The position numbers and the translations under genes are program-made. 64,000 nucleotides of DNA from Rhizobium mongolense USDA 1844 (GTDB lineage Bacteria > Pseudomonadota > Alphaproteobacteria > Rhizobiales > Rhizobiaceae): the NCBI RefSeq assembly GCF_000419765.1, contig NZ_ATTQ01000007.1:186001-250000 (forward strand). The letters are read 5' to 3'. Shown piece by piece: positions 54,722 through 64,000 of the stretch (positions are counted from its first letter, which is position 1; the number at the start of each line of letters is the position of its first letter). The notes under the pieces were generated by a model that worked only from the letters and a program-made list of their open reading frames with translations, ran no database searches and had not been told where the DNA came from.

Positions 54722-56548
54722 ATGTGCGGTATTGTGGGGATCGTCGGCAGTCAGCCGGTCGCGGAACGTTTGGTTGATGCGCTGAAGCGGCTCGAATATC
54801 GAGGTTACGATTCGGCGGGCGTCGCGACGATCCACGAGGGCGTGATGAGCCGCCGCCGCGCCGAGGGCAAACTCTTCAATCTCGAGAAGTGCCTCGACGT
54901 CGAGCCGCTGCCCGGTACGACCGGCATCGCCCATACGCGCTGGGCAACGCACGGCGTTCCGAACGAGACCAATGCACACCCGCATTTCGTCGAGGGCGTG
55001 GCGGTCGTCCACAATGGCATCATCGAAAACTTCTCGGATCTGCGTGACGAGCTCATCGCAGAAGGTGCAGTTTTCGAAAGCCAGACCGACACCGAAGTCG
55101 TCGCCCACTTGATGGCGAAATACCTACGCGAAGGGCTTGAGCCCCGCGCTGCCATGCTGAGGATGCTGAACCGCGTGACGGGCGCCTATGCGCTCGTCGT
55201 CATGCTGCAGAGCGATCCGGGCACGTTGCTGGCCGCGCGTTCCGGCCCGCCGCTTGCTATCGGCTTCGGCAATGGCGAGATGTTCTTGGGCTCGGATGCA
55301 ATCGCTCTTTCGCCCTTCACCAACGAAATCACCTATCTCGTTGACGGCGACTGCGCGGTCATCACCCACGACGGTGCGACTATCGTCGATTTCTCCGGCA
55401 ATCCGATAAACCGCCCGCGGCAGATATCGCAGGCGACGGCCTATGTTGTCGACAAGGGCAACCATCGTCACTTCATGGAGAAAGAAATCTATGAGCAGCC
55501 GGAGGTCATCTCCCACGCGCTCAGCCACTACATGAATTTTGCCGAGAACACGATTGGTGCTAATGCGTCGGAGATTGATTTCAAGACAGTCAGCGGCCTC
55601 GCAATCTCGGCCTGCGGCACCGCCTATCTCGCCGGCCTGATCGGCAAATACTGGTTCGAGCGTTATGCCCGTTTGCCGGTCGAGATCGATGTCGCTTCCG
55701 AGTTCCGCTACCGCGAAATCCCGCTGTCTCCGCAGTCGGCGGCGCTCTTCATCTCGCAGTCGGGCGAGACCGCCGACACGCTCGCATCGCTCCGGTATTG
55801 CAAGGAACAGGGCCTGAAGATCGGCGCCGTGGTCAATGTACAGGAGTCGACGATCGCGCGCGAATCCGATGCCGTCTTCCCGATCATGGCCGGTCCTGAA
55901 ATCGGAGTTGCTTCGACGAAGGCCTTCACCTGCCAGCTGGCCGTCCTCGCGTCTCTGGCGATCGGTGCCGGCAAGGCGCGCGGCACCGTCAGCGCCGATG
56001 AGGAAAAGGGGCTCGTCCGGCAGCTCGCCGAAATGCCGCGCATCATGAGCCGCGTGCTGAACCTGGTCCAGCCGCAGATGGAAAGTCTCTCACGCGAACT
56101 CTCCAAGTGCCGCGACGTGCTTTATCTCGGCCGCGGCACCAGCTTCCCGCTGGCGATGGAAGGTGCGCTGAAGCTCAAGGAGATTTCCTATATCCATGCG
56201 GAAGGGTATGCGGCGGGCGAATTGAAGCACGGGCCGATCGCGCTGATCGACGAGAATATGCCGGTCATCGTGATCGCTCCTTACGACCGGTTCTTCGAAA
56301 AGACCGTTTCGAACATGCAGGAAGTCGCAGCCCGCGGCGGCCGAATCATCTTCATCACCGACGAAGCAGGTGCTGCTGCCTCCAAGCTGCCAACAATGGC
56401 GACGATCGCGCTTCCGAACGTCCCTGAGATCATCGCGCCAATGATCTTCTCGCTGCCGATCCAACTGCTTGCCTACCACACCGCCGTCTTCATGGGCACG
56501 GATGTCGACCAGCCACGAAACCTTGCAAAATCGGTCACGGTGGAGTGA
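54722..56548 (+). CDS. glmS: glucosamine-6-phosphate synthase
   Basis: 608-residue glutamine:fructose-6-phosphate amidotransferase. The N-terminal nucleophile C2 (MCGIVGIVG), the HTRWATHG region and HNGIIENFSDLRDEL belong to the glutaminase domain; two SIS domains follow with SQSGETADT and RGTSFPLAMEGALKLKEISY. The end RNLAKSVTVE is characteristic. Spaced 95 bases from glmU with no obvious terminator, so co-transcription is likely. No glmS ribozyme is seen upstream. Confidence 0.97.
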   Translation: MCGIVGIVGSQPVAERLVDALKRLEYRGYDSAGVATIHEGVMSRRRAEGKLFNLEKCLDVEPLPGTTGIAHTRWATHGVPNETNAHPHFVEGVAVVHNGIIENFSDLRDELIAEGAVFESQTDTEVVAHLMAKYLREGLEPRAAMLRMLNRVTGAYALVVMLQSDPGTLLAARSGPPLAIGFGNGEMFLGSDAIALSPFTNEITYLVDGDCAVITHDGATIVDFSGNPINRPRQISQATAYVVDKGNHRHFMEKEIYEQPEVISHALSHYMNFAENTIGANASEIDFKTVSGLAISACGTAYLAGLIGKYWFERYARLPVEIDVASEFRYREIPLSPQSAALFISQSGETADTLASLRYCKEQGLKIGAVVNVQESTIARESDAVFPIMAGPEIGVASTKAFTCQLAVLASLAIGAGKARGTVSADEEKGLVRQLAEMPRIMSRVLNLVQPQMESLSRELSKCRDVLYLGRGTSFPLAMEGALKLKEISYIHAEGYAAGELKHGPIALIDENMPVIVIAPYDRFFEKTVSNMQEVAARGGRIIFITDEAGAAASKLPTMATIALPNVPEIIAPMIFSLPIQLLAYHTAVFMGTDVDQPRNLAKSVTVE

Positions 56549-56663
56549 ATCGGAAAGCCGCCGGAAGGCTTGTGAAAGGGGCCGAATTCTGGCAGCTTCG
56601 TTCCAGGTGCGGGGAGCGCCTGATCACGACAGCCGGTAGGTTCAAGGGAGTTCATCGCGAGCG

Positions 56664-57395
56664 ATGACGCACAAACTACCCCGATTGCCGATAGCGACCC
56701 GCATGAGAAACAACTTCCTTGCGGGCCTTATCATCTGTGCTCCGATTGCGATCACGCTGTGGCTGACATGGTCTGTCGTCCGGTGGGCTGACAGCTGGGT
56801 GAAGCCCTACATTCCGGCGCGTTACGATCCGGACAGCTACCTCAATTTCGCCGTGCCCGGCTCCGGCCTGGTGATCGCGATGATCTTCATCACCATCATC
56901 GGTTTTCTCGGCAAGAACCTTATCGGCCAGACCATCGTGCAGTTCGGCGAGTCGGTGGTACGCCGCGTGCCGCTGGTGCGCAGCATCTACAGAAGCGTGA
57001 AGCAGATATTCGAGACGGTGCTGGAGGAACGGAGCAATTCCTTCAAGAAGGTGGGCCTCATCGAGTATCCGAGCCCCGGGCTCTGGGCGCTGGTGTTCAT
57101 CGCAACCGATGCAAAGGGCGAGATCGCTTCGAAGTTCAATGCTATGGGCCAGGATATGGTGAGCGTGTTCCTGCCGCCGACGCCAATACCGACCGCGGGC
57201 TTTCTGATCTTCGTGCCGCGCGAAAAGATCGTCCTGCTCGACATGAGCGCAGAAGACGGCGCCAAGCTGCTCGTCTCCGGCGGCCTCGTGGCGCCAGACT
57301 TTCCGGCCAAGCCGTCCAAGGAGCCGGCGGTTCCGGGAAAACCGAGACTGCTAGCCCGCGCGAAGAAAGCGGATCGCTTCGTCGCGCCGGAATAG
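56664..57395 (+). CDS. DUF502 membrane protein
   Basis: 243 residues with two membrane helices: FLAGLIICAPIAITLWLTW near residue 19 and SGLVIAMIFITIIGFLGKNL near 71, then a soluble part containing RRVPLVRSIYRSVKQIFETV. This is DUF502, common in proteobacteria and of unclear function. The start at 56664 could be 13 codons further on. Its last 45 bases overlap the end of recG on the other strand. Confidence 0.85.
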   Translation: MTHKLPRLPIATRMRNNFLAGLIICAPIAITLWLTWSVVRWADSWVKPYIPARYDPDSYLNFAVPGSGLVIAMIFITIIGFLGKNLIGQTIVQFGESVVRRVPLVRSIYRSVKQIFETVLEERSNSFKKVGLIEYPSPGLWALVFIATDAKGEIASKFNAMGQDMVSVFLPPTPIPTAGFLIFVPREKIVLLDMSAEDGAKLLVSGGLVAPDFPAKPSKEPAVPGKPRLLARAKKADRFVAPE

Positions 57396-59456
57396 ATAGA
57401 GCAGGGTGCGGGACGCGGAACCGCGTTCGCTCGTGAGTTCCGGGTCGCGCTCGATCAGATAGGCGGCATCCCTTCGGGCGATCTCCAGAAGGTCGGCATG
57501 CGCTTCGAGGCTTGCGATCCGGAAGCCGGGCGTGCCGGATTGGAGGGTGCCGAGCAGTTCGCCTTCGCCGCGCAGCTTCAAGTCTTCTTCGGCAATCCGG
57601 AAGCCGTCCTCCGTCTCCCGCATGATCGAAAGCCGCGCATGGCCGGTTTCGCCGAGCGGGCCTTTGTAGAGCAGGATGCAGGTCGAAGCTTCGTCGCCGC
57701 GGCCGACGCGGCCGCGAAGCTGATGGAGCTGCGCGAGACCGAAGCGTTCGGCATGCTCGATCACCATGATCGTCGCATCCGGCACGTCAACGCCCACTTC
57801 GACGACGGTCGTCGCCACCAGCAGTCTGAGTTCGCCGTTCTTGAACGCCATCATCACGGCATCTTTCTCCGGTCCGCTCATGCGGCCGTGGATGAGGCCG
57901 ATGCCCGGTCCGAGCGTTGAGACCAGCGTCGCATGCCGCTCTTCGGCGGACATGAGGTCGAGCTCTTCGGATTCCTCGACCAGCGGGCAGATCCAATAGG
58001 CCTTCTTGCCTTCGGCAAGCGCGCTCTGCAGCCGCTCTACGATTTCCCCGGTCCGTTCACTCGGTATGGTGATCGTCTGGATCGGCTTGCGGCCGGCGGG
58101 TTTCTCGGTGAGCTTCGAGACATCCATGTCGCCGAAGGCGGCGAGCACCAGCGTGCGTGGAATGGGTGTTGCCGTCATCACCAGCATGTGTGGCGAGATG
58201 CCCTTCGCCGTCAGCCGCAGCCGCTGGTGTACGCCGAAGCGATGCTGCTCGTCGACGACTGCCAGCATTAGGTTCTTGTAATTGACGCTCTCCTGGAAGA
58301 GCGCATGCGTGCCGATGATAATTTGGGCCTCGCCGGAAGCGATGCGTCCCAGGATATCGTCGCGCTCACGTCCCTTGGTGCGGCCCGTCAGGACCTCGAT
58401 ACCGAGACCGGCAGAAGCGGCGAATTTGGAGATCGTCGCGTAGTGCTGACGCGCGAGGATCTCGGTTGGAGCCATCAGAACGGCCTGTCCGCCGCACTCG
58501 ATCACCGCGGCCATTGCCATCAGCGCCACTAGCGTCTTGCCGGAGCCGACATCGCCCTGCAGCAGCCGCAGCATGCGATCTTCGCCAGCCATGTCCTTCA
58601 GGACGTCGGCGATCGCTTCCGTTTGGCTGCGCGTGGGCGAGAAGGGCAGCGCCTGCAGGATCTTGCCGCTGATCCTGCCGGTGGCATGGACGGGCTGCCC
58701 GGAAACCTTGCGAAGCCGCTGGCGTACCAGCGCGAGCGATAACTGTCCGGCAAGGAACTCGTCATAGGCGAGCCTTCGCCGGGCAGGGGCTTGCGGATCG
58801 ACGTCCGTTGCATCGCGTGGTTCATGCAGCATATGGAAGCTGTCGGCGATCGAAGGTAGCCCCTGTGCCTGGACTAGCGAAAGATCGATCCACTCCGGCA
58901 GTTCCGGCATTCGCAGCACTGCCGCCTCGATGATTTTGTGCAGCGTTTTTGGTGAGAGCCCGGCGGTCAGCGGGTAGACCGGCTCGACGAGCGGCAGGCT
59001 CTCCGTATCGCCTGCCTTTACGATGTAGTCCGGATGCACCATCGTTGCCCGGCCGTTGAACCAGTCGATCTTGCCGCTGACAGTGACCTCCTCGTCGATC
59101 GGAAGCTGCTTGTCCAGCCATGCCGCCTGTCCGCGGAAGAAGACGAGGCTGAGTTCGCCCGTCTCGTCGTGCAGGAAGACGCGGTAGGGGATATTGCTCT
59201 TGCCCCTCGGCGGGGGTTGGTGCCGGTCGACCCGCGCCGTGATCGTCACAATCGCACCTTGCGGCGCGCGCGCAATTCCCGGCTGGTTGCGCCGATCGAT
59301 CAGCGAATGCGGCGCATGGAAGAGCAGGTCGATGATCCGCGTGTCGTCCGGTGTCTCGCGTCCAAGCAGCTTCACCAGCAGCTCGGCAATCTTCGGGCCG
59401 ACGCCCGAAAGAGCCGAAACGGGGGAAAACAACGGATCGAGGATGGTGGGACGCAT
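57351..59456 (-). CDS. recG: ATP-dependent DNA helicase RecG
   Basis: 701-residue branch-migration helicase for stalled forks. The N-terminal wedge domain has DLLFHAPHSLIDRRN; the helicase core has Walker A GDVGSGKT, Walker B-like DEQHRFGVHQR and TATPIPRTL. QLRGRVGRGD lies in motif VI. Length is usual. The 3' end overlaps the DUF502 gene by 45 bases in convergent order. Confidence 0.96.
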   Translation of the reverse strand: MRPTILDPLFSPVSALSGVGPKIAELLVKLLGRETPDDTRIIDLLFHAPHSLIDRRNQPGIARAPQGAIVTITARVDRHQPPPRGKSNIPYRVFLHDETGELSLVFFRGQAAWLDKQLPIDEEVTVSGKIDWFNGRATMVHPDYIVKAGDTESLPLVEPVYPLTAGLSPKTLHKIIEAAVLRMPELPEWIDLSLVQAQGLPSIADSFHMLHEPRDATDVDPQAPARRRLAYDEFLAGQLSLALVRQRLRKVSGQPVHATGRISGKILQALPFSPTRSQTEAIADVLKDMAGEDRMLRLLQGDVGSGKTLVALMAMAAVIECGGQAVLMAPTEILARQHYATISKFAASAGLGIEVLTGRTKGRERDDILGRIASGEAQIIIGTHALFQESVNYKNLMLAVVDEQHRFGVHQRLRLTAKGISPHMLVMTATPIPRTLVLAAFGDMDVSKLTEKPAGRKPIQTITIPSERTGEIVERLQSALAEGKKAYWICPLVEESEELDLMSAEERHATLVSTLGPGIGLIHGRMSGPEKDAVMMAFKNGELRLLVATTVVEVGVDVPDATIMVIEHAERFGLAQLHQLRGRVGRGDEASTCILLYKGPLGETGHARLSIMRETEDGFRIAEEDLKLRGEGELLGTLQSGTPGFRIASLEAHADLLEIARRDAAYLIERDPELTSERGSASRTLLYLFRRDEAIRFLRAG

Positions 59457-59547
59457 GCTGCAAAATGCGATGAAGAATAGGGCATTGGCAAGGCTGACAA
59501 GCCGCTTTCGAGGGGCTATAGAGGCGCATCAACAGGAAGGTGATGCC

Positions 59548-59865
59548 ATGACAGGTGTGACACTCTCGAGTGCCGGTCTCGACCCGCGCCGCCGCCGCAT
59601 ATTGTTCCGCTGTTGGCATCGCGGGCTGCGCGAGATGGATCTGGTGTTCGGCCAGTTCGCCGAAGCCGAGGTGGCGACGCTCTCCGAAGCAGAGCTCGAC
59701 GAGCTCGAAACCATCATGGGCGAGGAAGATAACGACCTTCTGCGCTGGGTTATGGGCACATGGCCCGTGCCGGAGCGCTTTCAAACGCCGATGTTCCAAC
59801 GCCTCGCAGCCTTCAGGCCGGATTTCGAATACCCGACCGACACCGCATCCAGGAAGCCGGAATGA
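59548..59865 (+). CDS. sdhE: succinate dehydrogenase assembly factor SdhE
   Basis: 105-residue protein helping FAD attachment to SdhA. Hallmark RGLREMDLVFGQF (the RGxxE motif for flavinylation) lies near residue 27 and EDNDLLRWVMG near 61. A longer frame from 59194 overlaps recG; the ATG at 59548 with an AGGAAGG site fits the family length. The stop overlaps the mfd start (ATGA). Confidence 0.92.
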   Translation: MTGVTLSSAGLDPRRRRILFRCWHRGLREMDLVFGQFAEAEVATLSEAELDELETIMGEEDNDLLRWVMGTWPVPERFQTPMFQRLAAFRPDFEYPTDTASRKPE

Positions 59866-62800
59866 TCCCAGGATTTGATGCAAGCAAGCTCGCAGCCGCC
59901 GCCGAGCCGCTGACGATCGGCAATGTGCCGTCCGGCCTGGAACCGCTCCTGCTTGCCGAATTGGCACGCGCTGGCGGACCGGTCGCCTACGTGCTTTCCG
60001 ACGGGCAGCGCATGGCCGACCTGGAGCAAATGCTCGGCTTTGTCGCGCCGGACATTCCGGTTCTTACGCTGCCCGCCTGGGACTGCCTACCCTACGACCG
60101 CGTTTCTCCCAGCGCCGATACCTCGGCCCGCCGCCTGGCGGCACTGAGCGGCCTGATCGCCCATCGCAAGAAGCCACATGCGGCAATCGTGCTCGTTACC
60201 GTCAACGCAATGCTGCAGAAGGTGGCGCCGCAAGATGTGATCGAGAGCCTGGCATTCTCGGCACGCCCCGGCAACCAGATACGCATGGACGACCTCGCCG
60301 GCCGTCTGGAGCGCAATGGCTTCGACCGGGTCGCGACGGTTCGCGAGGTCGGCGAATATGCGGTGCGCGGTGGCATCCTCGACGTTTTCGTTCCGGGCTC
60401 CGAAGAGCCGGTCCGCCTCGATTTCTTTGGCGATACGCTGGAGAGTATCCGCAGCTTCGATCCGGCAAGCCAGCGCACGACCGGGCAGGTGCGTTCTCTC
60501 GATCTCAACCCGATGAGCGAAGTGACGCTGACGCCGGATACAATCAGCCGCTTCCGCAAGAATTATCTCTCGGCCTTTGGCGCCGCGACCCGCGACGACG
60601 CGCTTTATCTCGCCGTTTCCGAAGGGCGCCGCTATCCCGGCATGGAGCACTGGCTGCCGCTTTTCTACGAGAAGTTGGAGACTGTCTACGATTACCTGAA
60701 GGGTTTTCGGATGGTCACGGATCATACCGTGCGTGAGGCCGCCGACGAGCGCTCGAAGCTCGTTCTCGACTACTTCGATGCCCGCCTCAACTCAGGCCAG
60801 CACGTCAAGGGCCAGATGGCGCAGGGAACACCCTATAAGCCTGTGACGCCCGGTCAGCTTTATCTCGACAGTGAAATCTTTGCGAAGACTCTGGATGCGT
60901 TCAATACCATACGTATTTCGCCCTTCAACGAGCACGAGGGCGAGGCAAGGCGCGTCGTCAATATTGGTGCGCGCCAGGGCGAGCGCTGGGCGCGGGCGAA
61001 TGCCGAAGGCGGCGGCAATGCCGAGCGCGTCAACATCTTCGATGTTGTCGTCAAGCATATCGCCGAAAGACGGGCAGGCGGCGCGAAGGTTCTCATTACC
61101 GCCTGGACGGAAGGTTCGCTTGAACGCCTGCTGCAGGTGCTGAACGAACATGGCCTGGAACGCGTCAAGCCGGTCGAAGCGTTGAAGGCCGTCGATTCGC
61201 TGGACAGGGGCGAGGCAGCGGCAGCCGTGCTCAGCCTCGAGTCGGGCTTCGAGATCGGTGACCTCATCGTCATCGGCGAGCAGGACATTCTCGGCGACCG
61301 CATGGTTCGCCGCACGAAGCGCCGTAAGCGCGCTGCCGACTTCATTTCGGAAGTTGCGGGTCTCGACGAAGGTTCGATCGTCGTTCACGCCGAACACGGC
61401 ATCGGCCGTTTCGTCGGCCTGAAGACAATCGAGGCGGCCGGCGCCCCGCATGCCTGTCTAGAGCTGCAATATGCCGATGACGCCAAGCTCTTCCTGCCGG
61501 TCGAAAACATCGATCTCCTGTCCCGTTATGGCGGTGAGGGAACCGAAGCCCAGCTGGACAGGCTCGGCGGCGGCGCATGGCAGATGCGCAAGGCGAAACT
61601 CAAAAAGCGCCTGCTCGACATGGCGGACGCGTTGATCCGGATTGCGGCCGAGCGTTTGACCCGCCACGCGCCGGTGCTGGCGACACAGGAAGGGCTTTAC
61701 GACGAGTTTGCGGCCCGCTTCCCCTACGATGAGACGGAAGATCAGGACAATGCCATCGAGGCTGTGCGCGGCGACCTTGGCGCCGGACGCCCGATGGATC
61801 GCCTCGTCTGCGGCGACGTCGGGTTCGGCAAGACGGAAGTTGCGCTGCGCGCCGCCTTCATCGCGGCGATGAACGGTATTCAGGTCGCCGTCGTCGTGCC
61901 GACGACGCTGCTTGCGCGGCAGCATTTCAAGACCTTTATCGAGCGCTTCCGTGGCCTGCCGGTGCGTATCCAGCAGGCCTCGCGCCTTGTCGGCGCGAAG
62001 GAACTTGCTCTAACGAAGAAGGAGGTGGCCGAGGGCAAGACCGATATCGTCGTCGGAACGCACGCGCTGCTCGGCGCCGGCATCAAATTCGCCAATCTCG
62101 GCCTCCTCATCATCGACGAGGAGCAGCATTTCGGCGTGAAGCACAAGGAACGCTTGAAGGAGCTGAAGAGCGATGTCCACGTGCTGACACTTTCGGCAAC
62201 GCCGATCCCGCGCACGCTGCAGCTGGCGATGACCGGCGTTCGCGAGCTGTCGCTGATCACAACACCGCCGGTCGACCGCATGGCGGTGCGCACCTTCATT
62301 TCGCCCTTCGACAGCCTCGTCATCCGCGAGACGCTGATGCGCGAGCATTATCGCGGCGGCCAGAGCTTCTACGTCTGTCCGCGCTTGGCGGACCTCGAGG
62401 ACGTGCATGCCTTCCTGCGGTCGGATGTTCCCGAGCTGAAGGTTGCCGTCGCCCATGGTCAGATGCCGGCGGGCGAACTCGAAGACGTCATGAATGCCTT
62501 TTACGAGGGCCGCTACGACGTGCTGCTTTCGACGACCATCGTCGAATCCGGCCTCGATGTCCCGACAGCCAACACGCTGATCGTCCACCGCGCCGACATG
62601 TTCGGTCTGGCGCAACTCTATCAGCTCCGCGGCCGCGTCGGCCGCTCGAAGGTCCGCGCCTTCGCGCTCTTCACGCTGCCGGTCAACAAGGTGCTGACGG
62701 CAACTGCCGAGCGTCGCCTCAAGGTGCTGCAGTCGCTGGATACGCTCGGCGCCGGCTTCCAACTCGCCAGCCACGACCTCGATATCCGCGGGGCGGGTAA

Positions 62801-63368
62801 CCTTCTGGGCGAGGAGCAGTCGGGCCATATCAAGGAAGTCGGCTTCGAGCTTTACCAGCAGATGCTGGAAGAGGCAGTCGCTGAGGTGAAGGGCGTGGAC
62901 GAAATTCAGGATTCCGGCTGGTCGCCGCAGATTTCGGTCGGGACGCCGGTGATGATCCCGGACGGCTACGTGCCGGACCTGCATTTGCGCATGGCGCTCT
63001 ATCGTCGCCTCGGCGAGATCACTGAGCTCAAGGAGATCGATGCCTTCGGCGCCGAAATGATCGACCGCTTCGGTCCGATGCCGATCGAGGTGCAGCATCT
63101 TTTGAAGATCGTCTACATCAAATCGCTTTGCCGCATCGCCAATGTCGAAAAGCTGGACGCCGGCCCGAAGGGTGTGGTCGTCCAGTTCCGCAACAAGGAA
63201 TTCCCGAACCCAGCAAACCTGGTCGGGTATATCGCCAAGCAGGGCACGATGGCGAAGATCCGTCCGGACCACAGCGTGTTTTTGACCCGCGACCTGCCGA
63301 CGCCGGAAAAGCGGCTGCAGGGCGCGGCCGTCGTCATGACGCAGCTGGCCGAAATGGCAAAGCCGTAG
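59862..63368 (+). CDS. mfd: transcription-repair coupling factor Mfd
   Basis: 1168 residues. It removes RNA polymerase stalled at DNA damage and recruits UvrA. UvrB-like N-terminal region, RNA-polymerase-interaction region around ADFISEVAGLDEGSIVVHAE, helicase core with Walker A GDVGFGKTEVALRAAF, DEEQHFGVKHK and LSATPIPRTLQLAMTGVREL, and TRCF domain near the C-terminus (RMALYRRLGEITELKEID). The start at 59862 overlaps sdhE; the longer frame from 59760 lies within sdhE. Confidence 0.96.
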   Translation: MIPGFDASKLAAAAEPLTIGNVPSGLEPLLLAELARAGGPVAYVLSDGQRMADLEQMLGFVAPDIPVLTLPAWDCLPYDRVSPSADTSARRLAALSGLIAHRKKPHAAIVLVTVNAMLQKVAPQDVIESLAFSARPGNQIRMDDLAGRLERNGFDRVATVREVGEYAVRGGILDVFVPGSEEPVRLDFFGDTLESIRSFDPASQRTTGQVRSLDLNPMSEVTLTPDTISRFRKNYLSAFGAATRDDALYLAVSEGRRYPGMEHWLPLFYEKLETVYDYLKGFRMVTDHTVREAADERSKLVLDYFDARLNSGQHVKGQMAQGTPYKPVTPGQLYLDSEIFAKTLDAFNTIRISPFNEHEGEARRVVNIGARQGERWARANAEGGGNAERVNIFDVVVKHIAERRAGGAKVLITAWTEGSLERLLQVLNEHGLERVKPVEALKAVDSLDRGEAAAAVLSLESGFEIGDLIVIGEQDILGDRMVRRTKRRKRAADFISEVAGLDEGSIVVHAEHGIGRFVGLKTIEAAGAPHACLELQYADDAKLFLPVENIDLLSRYGGEGTEAQLDRLGGGAWQMRKAKLKKRLLDMADALIRIAAERLTRHAPVLATQEGLYDEFAARFPYDETEDQDNAIEAVRGDLGAGRPMDRLVCGDVGFGKTEVALRAAFIAAMNGIQVAVVVPTTLLARQHFKTFIERFRGLPVRIQQASRLVGAKELALTKKEVAEGKTDIVVGTHALLGAGIKFANLGLLIIDEEQHFGVKHKERLKELKSDVHVLTLSATPIPRTLQLAMTGVRELSLITTPPVDRMAVRTFISPFDSLVIRETLMREHYRGGQSFYVCPRLADLEDVHAFLRSDVPELKVAVAHGQMPAGELEDVMNAFYEGRYDVLLSTTIVESGLDVPTANTLIVHRADMFGLAQLYQLRGRVGRSKVRAFALFTLPVNKVLTATAERRLKVLQSLDTLGAGFQLASHDLDIRGAGNLLGEEQSGHIKEVGFELYQQMLEEAVAEVKGVDEIQDSGWSPQISVGTPVMIPDGYVPDLHLRMALYRRLGEITELKEIDAFGAEMIDRFGPMPIEVQHLLKIVYIKSLCRIANVEKLDAGPKGVVVQFRNKEFPNPANLVGYIAKQGTMAKIRPDHSVFLTRDLPTPEKRLQGAAVVMTQLAEMAKP

Positions 63369-63373
63369 GCCGC

Positions 63374-64000
63374 TCAGTTCAGCCCGGCGCGCGCTTCCGC
63401 CTTCGCCTTGGCGATGTCGCGAAGTGCGCCTGCCAGCACGTCCGGCATCTGAGCGCCGCTGACAGCGTATTGCTGGTCGAAGATGAAGAAGGGGACGCCG
63501 TTGACACCCATCTTCTGGGCCGCCTCGATCTCGGCAATCACCAGGTCACGGTCGGCATCCGAAGCAAGCAGGGAGGCGATGACTGCACGGTCGAGCCCGA
63601 CTTGCTCGGCGATGTCGAGCAATACGGCGTGGTCTCCGACATTGCTGCCTTCCTCGAAGTTCGCCTTGAAGAGTGCGTTGACGACGCGGTCCTGCTTCTC
63701 GCGGTCCTCGACCATCGCCCAATGGATCAGGCGGTGCGCATCGAGTGTATTCGGCCCGATCTTGATCGCTTCGAAGTCGAAATTGATGCCGACCTCGCGG
63801 CCGAAGTCGGTCAGCATCTTGTGGGCCTGCGCGACGCGCTCGGCGCCGCCCAGCTTCTGCTCCAGCGCTTCCTTCTGATCGACGCCTTCGGGCGGATAGT
63901 CGGGATTGAGGCGGTAGGGCCTCCAGTTGATGTCGACGCCCACTTCGTCCTGCACTTCTGCGATAGCAAGTTCAAGCCGCGCCTTGCCGAGATAGCACCA
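63374..64000 (-). CDS. DsbA-family (FrnE-like) oxidoreductase, 5' end outside the window
   Basis: Partial thioredoxin-fold protein, 208 residues visible. At the window edge the frame reads WCYLGKARLELAIAE, the end of a CPWC redox motif, so the first Cys lies outside. The helical insert has GVDQKEALEQKLGGAERVAQ, and GVNGVPFFIFDQQYAVSGAQ carries the cis-proline loop. This pattern is the cytoplasmic FrnE/2-hydroxychromene-2-carboxylate-isomerase-like branch. Convergent with mfd at five bases' distance. Confidence 0.88.
   Translation of the reverse strand, partial: WCYLGKARLELAIAEVQDEVGVDINWRPYRLNPDYPPEGVDQKEALEQKLGGAERVAQAHKMLTDFGREVGINFDFEAIKIGPNTLDAHRLIHWAMVEDREKQDRVVNALFKANFEEGSNVGDHAVLLDIAEQVGLDRAVIASLLASDADRDLVIAEIEAAQKMGVNGVPFFIFDQQYAVSGAQMPDVLAGALRDIAKAKAEARAGLN

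Overview
The window reads as chromosomal DNA of a fast-growing rhizobium (Rhizobiaceae, close to the Rhizobium etli/leguminosarum/tropici group). The evidence is the gene order lipA / Coq10-like / cinA / ispDF / dusB(nifR3)-ntrB-ntrC / ntrY-ntrX / D-amino-acid aminotransferase / hfq-hflX / mazG, the phosphatidylcholine synthase gene, the sulfite-reductase operon cysG-DUF2849-cysI-DUF934, and the high-GC, tightly overlapping gene style. Assignments come from reading the translated sequence and from family knowledge; no database search was possible.

Layout. 1-22.5 kb is core chromosome: the lipoate synthase tail, isoprenoid synthesis (ispDF), the nitrogen-regulation cluster (dusB-ntrB-ntrC overlapping start-to-stop, then ntrY-ntrX), the RNA chaperone Hfq with the GTPase HflX, MazG, a zinc deaminase, siroheme/sulfite reduction, a UbiH-type hydroxylase and CcdA. 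22.7-31.8 kb is a decayed, strain-specific island at the 3' end of a tRNA-Lys(TTT) gene. The tRNA 3' end occurs three times (22738-22791, 29130-29159, 31778-31831), which suggests two tandem insertions. The first (about 6.4 kb) holds phage remnants: a frameshifted HK97-like capsid gene, a DUF6456-type gene and two phage-type DNA-binding gene remnants. It also holds a few small intact genes. The second (about 2.6 kb) holds an integrase tail and clusters of GGCACA repeats near both ends. 31.8-34.7 kb continues as gene-poor DNA with very small genes.

A family of 61-69 residue proteins occurs three times (30231-30416, 32803-32988, 34677-34886). The first two also share upstream DNA and a convergent partner, so they look like copies of one module. 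The third is translationally linked to a GFA/CENP-V-type zinc protein.

35.4-64 kb is core or transport DNA again: a MacAB-like export system; a dead dihydrodipicolinate-synthase-family gene beside an intact GntR regulator with two TGATATATCA sites; ferredoxin-NADP reductase; phosphatidylcholine synthase; a quinone oxidoreductase; a complete BMP-type nucleoside-like ABC importer; a complete galactofuranose-type (YtfQRT-YjfF) importer with a GntR regulator; glmU and glmS for UDP-GlcNAc; a DUF502 membrane protein; recG; sdhE-mfd; and a DsbA-family oxidoreductase cut by the window end.

No CRISPR array, toxin-antitoxin pair or clear new defence system was seen. The most unusual material is the tRNA-Lys island, the repeated small-protein module and the inactivated gene beside its intact regulator.
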